A stretch of 64,000 nucleotides of DNA from Nitrospirillum amazonense. Its GTDB lineage: Bacteria; Pseudomonadota; Alphaproteobacteria; Azospirillales; Azospirillaceae. Position 1 is the stretch's first letter. The number at the start of each line of letters is the position of its first letter. The translations under genes were made by a program, and so were the position numbers. Below the pieces are notes generated by a model, which did no database searches, was not told the origin of the DNA, and worked only from the letters and a program-made list of their open reading frames with translations. The stretch spans positions 408,831 to 472,830 of the forward strand of contig NZ_VITN01000003.1 of NCBI RefSeq assembly GCF_007828045.1. Reading direction: 5' to 3'. Shown one piece after another: positions 60,454 through 64,000 of the stretch.

Positions 60454-61263
60454 TCAATACCCGCTGGTGGCCGCCGGCTGGCCGTCGCCCTGGCCCAGGG
60501 CCGCCAGCAGGGCGTCCAGCAGGCCCGAGGCGCCGAAGCGGAAGGTGGCGGGGCTGACCCAGCCGGGGCCGCAGATCTTGTCGGCCAACGCCAGATAGTC
60601 CCGCGCCCCGTCCAGGTCGCGGATGCCGCCGGAGGCCTTGAAGCCCACGGGCCGGCGGGGGTTGCCGTCGTCGTCCGGCTTCAGGCTGTCGCGGCAGGCC
60701 TCCAGCATGATGCGGGCCGCCCCCAGGGTGGCGCCGATCTGCACCTTGCCGGTGGAGGTTTTCAGGAAATCGGCGCCGTTTCGCACGGCGATCTCCACCG
60801 CCCTTTCGATAAAGACGGGCTTGGCCAGGCTGCCGGTCTCCAGGATGACCTTCATGACGGCATCGCCCGCCGCCTCGCGCGTGGCGGCCAGCACCTCATC
60901 CGGCTGGGTGCTGTTGGGGTAGTGCATGATGCTGTGGTAGGGGATGACCACGTCGATCTCGTCCGCACCGTCGGCCAGGGCGGCCAGCGTCTGCTCCGCC
61001 ACCTTTTCCGGTGACAGGCTGCCGCCGGGGAAATTCACCACCGTGGCGATGCGCACGCCCGTGCCGGCCAGCCGCGCGCGCGCCTGGGGAACGAAGCTGG
61101 GCCACAGGCAGACGGCGGCCACGCGGCCAGCGGGGCTGACGGCCCGGGCGCACAGCGCGTCGGTCGTGGCCTCGTCCTCTTCCTCGTTCAGGCTCGTCAG
61201 GTCCAGCAGCGGCAGGGCGCGGCGGGCCAGGGCCTGTCCTTCTGGCGACTGGGGATCGGTCAT
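60454..61263 (-). CDS. deoC: Deoxyribose-phosphate aldolase
   Basis: A 269-residue class I aldolase cleaving 2-deoxyribose-5-phosphate to acetaldehyde and glyceraldehyde-3-phosphate. LTSLNEEEDEAT at the start, AAVCLWPSF, DFLKTSTGK and GFKASGGIRDL (Schiff-base Lys and neighbour) identify it. It starts 12 bases past cdd. Phosphopentomutase (deoB), needed between deoA and deoC, is not in the window. Confidence 0.97.
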   Translation of the reverse strand: MTDPQSPEGQALARRALPLLDLTSLNEEEDEATTDALCARAVSPAGRVAAVCLWPSFVPQARARLAGTGVRIATVVNFPGGSLSPEKVAEQTLAALADGADEIDVVIPYHSIMHYPNSTQPDEVLAATREAAGDAVMKVILETGSLAKPVFIERAVEIAVRNGADFLKTSTGKVQIGATLGAARIMLEACRDSLKPDDDGNPRRPVGFKASGGIRDLDGARDYLALADKICGPGWVSPATFRFGASGLLDALLAALGQGDGQPAATSGY

Positions 61264-61275
61264 GGCGCTACCAGA

Positions 61276-61728
61276 TTAGAAGCTGAGGTTGTCCGGCCCA
61301 AAGGAGAAGGGCAGCAGCTGGTCCATGGTGAAGGTGGCGCGCACCCCCTCCGGCCCGGCCACATGGATCAGGGTGTCGGGGGTGGAGAATTCGCGCAGGC
61401 GCTGGCGGCAGCCGCCGCAGGGCGTGCACAGGCCCGACGTGTCGGCGGCCGGGTCGGCCGGCGCGCCGATGACCACGATCTCGGCGATGCGCTTCTTTCC
61501 GCCCGCCACCATGGCGCCGATGGCGCTGGCTTCCGCGCACTGGCCCTGCGGATAGGCCGCGTTTTCCACATTGCCGCCGGCGAAGACGGCGCCGTCCGGC
61601 GTGCGCAGGGCCGCCCCCACCAGGAAACGGGAATAGGGCGCGTGGGCGTGGCCACGCGCGGACGCGGCGGCGGCGAACAGCTCAGGCACGGCCGGGGTGG
61701 GGGCCGGGGCGGGCGGGGTGGCGGTCAT
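61276..61728 (-). CDS. cdd: Cytidine deaminase
   Basis: A 150-residue zinc enzyme converting (deoxy)cytidine to (deoxy)uridine. The zinc site is CAEASAIGAM (Cys-Ala-Glu) and PCGGCRQRL (two Cys). HAPYSRFLVGAAL is the substrate-binding start and GGNVENAAYPQGQ contains the conserved Asn-Glu. A good AGGAGA lies 9 bases before the ATG. It is first gene of cdd-deoC-deoA. Confidence 0.97.
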   Translation of the reverse strand: MTATPPAPAPTPAVPELFAAAASARGHAHAPYSRFLVGAALRTPDGAVFAGGNVENAAYPQGQCAEASAIGAMVAGGKKRIAEIVVIGAPADPAADTSGLCTPCGGCRQRLREFSTPDTLIHVAGPEGVRATFTMDQLLPFSFGPDNLSF

Positions 61729-61942
61729 GGCCGTTGGCGTCTCCTGATCCGGGGATGCGGAAGGTGGGATGGGGCGGTATCAGCAGGGTAGTATGGCGAC
61801 ACCGCCATAACCTGACCAAATGGTCAAGTCGCAGGGTGTGCCCAAGGCGATGAAATCGCAAGGCCCGAAAATGCGAAAGCGGCCTTTGACGGACCGCTTT
61901 CACCACTTTCGGGTACTGGTGTGCCGCCCTGCGGCGGCCGTC

Positions 61943-62782
61943 TCAATCAAACAGGGCGTCGATGTCCGACTGGCTGCTGGGACCGGCGGGCTTGGCCGGC
62001 TTGGGCGCCTCGCCACCGGCGGCGTTGAACAGGGCGTCGATGTTGTCCTGGCTGACGTCCGTCAGGGACGGGCCGTTCAGCAGGTGGGCGTCCGGGCGGG
62101 TGTCGCCGGGCTTCGTGGACATCATCGGGTCGCCGTTGCCTTCCACCCCCCAGATGCCGATCATCGCCGCCACGCGATGCTCGATATAGCGCAGCGTGTT
62201 CACCACCTTGGTGGTGCGCTGGCCGGTGATGTCCTGGAAGCTGCAGGCCATCAGGATGGACATGACGTGGTTTTCGATATCGGTGGCGATCTCGATCACG
62301 TCGATGTGACCGGTGCGGGCCAGACGTTCGGTGGTGGCCTGGATGGCCTCCGCGGCGGACAGGATGTCGCTGGTCGCCCGCTCCGTGGCGGTGACGATGG
62401 CGTCCAATTCCGAGGTGGCGGCCAGGATGCGGCTGTTGGCCGAATCCTTGGGCACCATCTGGGCGATTTCCTGCTTGGTCTGCTCGATATGCGAAGACAG
62501 CTGCCGCAGTTCCTGCCGCATCATGTGCATGTGCGGATGCTGGCCGGCGACGGCGATGCTGCCATCGCTCAGCTGATGGGTCATGGACTGCAGCTTGCCG
62601 ACCTCGGCCCGCAGGATGCCCAGCAAATCCCCGCCGGTGGACGCGCCCACGTTCCGCATATGGGCGTCGCGCTTTTCCAGAAAGGCGCGGGTCCGCGGAT
62701 CGTTCAGCAACTCGGCCTCAATAGCCGTGTAATCGGCGGCCGTGATGGCCGCCGTTTCAACCACACCCGTCTTCTGGCCCAT
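61943..62782 (-). CDS. cheZ: CheZ-type CheY phosphatase with two C-terminal CheY-binding peptides
   Basis: 279 residues. A long helical hairpin (about 55-215) carries the catalytic segment ACSFQDITGQRTTKVVNTL. Asp184 and Gln188 match the Asp/Gln pair of E. coli CheZ (143/147) that attacks CheY-phosphate. The C-terminal tail is flexible and has two near-identical peptides, SQDNIDALF (244-252) and SQSDIDALF (270-278). These resemble the N-terminal CheY-binding peptide of FliM rather than the usual CheZ tail. It follows cheY by 5 bases. Confidence 0.88.
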   Translation of the reverse strand: MGQKTGVVETAAITAADYTAIEAELLNDPRTRAFLEKRDAHMRNVGASTGGDLLGILRAEVGKLQSMTHQLSDGSIAVAGQHPHMHMMRQELRQLSSHIEQTKQEIAQMVPKDSANSRILAATSELDAIVTATERATSDILSAAEAIQATTERLARTGHIDVIEIATDIENHVMSILMACSFQDITGQRTTKVVNTLRYIEHRVAAMIGIWGVEGNGDPMMSTKPGDTRPDAHLLNGPSLTDVSQDNIDALFNAAGGEAPKPAKPAGPSSQSDIDALFD

Positions 62783-62787
62783 GCGGG

Positions 62788-63177
62788 TTACTCCAGCGTG
62801 CCGAGGACGCTCTCGATCTTCTTTTTCAGCGTTTCGGCGTTGAACGGCTTCACGATGTAGTTGTTGACGCCGGCTTCCTTGGCGGCAACGACGTTCTCGG
62901 TCTTCGATTCGGCGGTGACCATGATGAAGGGCGTGCTCTTCAGGCGGACGTCCGCGCGCACTTCCTTCAGCAGCTGCAGGCCGGTCATGGGTTCCATGTT
63001 CCAGTCGGAAATGACCAGGCCGACATTGGAGCCGCGCAGCTTGCCCAGGGCCTCCGCGCCATCGGCGGCCTCTTCGATCTGGGTGAAGCCGATCTGGGTC
63101 AGCAGGTTGCGCACGATGCGGCGCATGGTGGCGTAGTCGTCAACAACGAGGACGGGGGTGGCAGAGGCCTTGGCCAT
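62788..63177 (-). CDS. cheY: Chemotaxis response regulator CheY
   Basis: A 129-residue single receiver domain. Acidic pocket VVDDYATMRR (D13-D14), phospho-acceptor D58 in LVISDWNMEP, switch Thr in IMVTAES and Lys in YIVKPF are all present, as are the surface residues that bind FliM. Phospho-CheY alters flagellar rotation. GGAG lies 11 bases before the ATG. It is the first gene of the leftward cheY-cheZ pair; other che genes are not in the window. Confidence 0.95.
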   Translation of the reverse strand: MAKASATPVLVVDDYATMRRIVRNLLTQIGFTQIEEAADGAEALGKLRGSNVGLVISDWNMEPMTGLQLLKEVRADVRLKSTPFIMVTAESKTENVVAAKEAGVNNYIVKPFNAETLKKKIESVLGTLE

Positions 63178-63626
63178 AGGAACATGTCTCCGGAGGGTAC
63201 TTGGGCGATGCGGTGGGCGAGCCCACCGGGGTGTTTACGAGCGTGATATCCCGCGGGACCCTAGCACGAGTCTGGGTTCTCGCCCATCACCCACCCGTAT
63301 GGGGAGCGTCGAAAGAAGAAGCGCCGCCATCGGCGGACGTGGTTGAGGCGAGCGGAATGCGACCCGTTGCACAACGCAATGCACAAATAAAAAACCCTAT
63401 CCCAAGGGTGCGATGCGGTAAGCAACTGATGATCGCGGAAAGGGCCTATGCAAAAAGGCCTATGACTTTGGCTATTCCGGCATTTCCCCATAATACACTG
63501 AATCCATTGACTTTTAGTGACGAAACGGCGCCGGCCCCGTTCCGCTGGCACGGCGGGTGCTTATAACCAGACATGAACCAACCCGGGCCGCCGAAGCCGC
63601 CCACCCGAACCGATAGGAACCTCATC
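63178..63626. other. 449-base intergenic region between cheY and a secreted-protein gene
   Basis: Divergent region with promoters for cheY and the spore-coat-U-like gene expected. The stretch 63360-63510 is more AT-rich than the rest. A direct repeat GGCCTATG (twice, 63446-63465) is visible. No clear sigma boxes or gene were identified. Confidence 0.5.
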
Positions 63627-64000
63627 ATGATCCGCATCGCCGCCGCCGCTGCCGCTGTCGCCGCTCTGTTCGCCGCCGCCCCCGCCTTGGCCGCCGCCGG
63701 CGCCTCGGGCCCCATCCAGTTGAACAGCACCGTCCTCCAGACCTGCACCGTGGCCGTCACCGATGCCGGTGCCACCCTGAACATCCTGTCGGGCTCCAGC
63801 AACGTTGCCGTCGGCAGCGTGGTCGAAAACTGCAACGACGGCGCCGGCTACACCATCACCGTCGCCTCTTCCAACAACGGCACGCTGAAGTCCTCCGCCA
63901 CCGGTGCCCAGGCCATCGGCTACACCACCAGCTACGACGGCACCAACGGCTCCGGCGGCAGCTTCACCGTCACCCGCTCCAGCGCCCAGTTCAACAAGAC
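63627..64000 (+). CDS. Spore-coat-U/fimbrial-subunit-like secreted protein, 5' part
   Basis: The gene runs off the right end of the window; 124 residues are visible. A signal peptide (MIRIAAAAAAVAALFAAAPALAA) is followed by LNSTVLQTCTVAVTD, a strand with Cys, and VVENCNDGAGYTITVASSN with a second Cys. This resembles the SCPU domain of Csu-type chaperone-usher pilus subunits in spacing of the Cys pair and the ENCN-x-GY element. AGGAA lies 8 bases before the ATG. Chaperone and usher genes would be expected downstream if it is a pilus subunit. Family call moderate. Confidence 0.6.
   Translation, partial: MIRIAAAAAAVAALFAAAPALAAAGASGPIQLNSTVLQTCTVAVTDAGATLNILSGSSNVAVGSVVENCNDGAGYTITVASSNNGTLKSSATGAQAIGYTTSYDGTNGSGGSFTVTRSSAQFNK

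Overview
The window reads as chromosomal DNA of a very GC-rich alphaproteobacterium, most likely Rhodospirillales in the Azospirillaceae range. This is inferred from a FixL-FixJ-FixK oxygen-sensing set, a CycM-type membrane cytochrome c, kdsB (LPS), dapD-dapE, adjacent CheY and CheZ, and the gene order rpmH-rnpA-yidD-yidC-engB-argB. No species assignment can be made from the sequence alone. Most of the window is ordinary housekeeping DNA. Several accessory patches have lower GC or unusual architecture.

Layout. 1-5.7 kb: 5' part of glpK (reverse), a hairpin-rich non-coding stretch ending in a terminator, a YgjP-type metallopeptidase, an AT-rich lipoprotein gene, pgk, a composite repeat and a membrane protein. 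5.8-8.1 kb: CYTH-CHAD protein and a ParA-like ATPase. 8.1-11.3 kb: an orphan polymorphic toxin with an HNH-like C-terminus, followed on the same strand by four immunity-type genes. 11.3-20.7 kb: RoxA-like dihaem protein, SDR, two GSTs, a PAS protein, a TAXI solute-binding protein, an M17 aminopeptidase, a MarR regulator and an NlpC/P60 peptidase. 20.8-24.4 kb: fixL with two haem-type PAS domains, fixJ, a lone receiver and fixK. 24.4-31 kb: ghrA-pheA-kdsB, cytochrome c, hisN, a secreted unknown, an orphan gp19-type tail-tube protein and nudC. 31-34.4 kb: SRP RNA, dnaX-ybaB-recR. 34.4-38.7 kb: four neighbouring exported proteins built from ten TonB C-terminal-like domains, each with a conserved cysteine pair. 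38.9-41.3 kb: def-fmt-truA. 41.4-45.1 kb: dapD-dapE and a HAD nucleotidase. 45.2-49.6 kb: a diguanylate cyclase, a DUF2336 protein and a DUF6880 gene broken by one in-frame amber codon. 49.6-54.4 kb: the argB-to-rpmH operon. 54.4-64 kb: TVP38, tam, a CDF metal transporter, a response regulator, cdd-deoC-deoA, cheY-cheZ and the start of a spore-coat-U-like secreted protein.

The genes form several recognisable units. FixL/FixJ, a lone receiver and FixK form an oxygen-responsive regulatory cascade. cdd, deoC and deoA degrade pyrimidine deoxynucleosides. dapD and dapE carry out two lysine/peptidoglycan precursor steps. def, fmt and truA serve translation initiation and tRNA modification. rpmH, rnpA, yidD and yidC link ribosome and tRNA maturation with membrane protein insertion.

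The observations most worth a second look are the TonB_C domain cluster (34.4-38.7 kb), the dispersed composite palindromic repeat (six copies in intergenic DNA), the toxin with its immunity array, the amber-interrupted DUF6880 gene, the CheZ with two FliM-like CheY-binding peptides, the double haem-PAS FixL, and the hairpin-rich leader or sRNA candidate at 1.3-1.47 kb. No tRNA genes, CRISPR arrays, insertion sequences or origin were seen.
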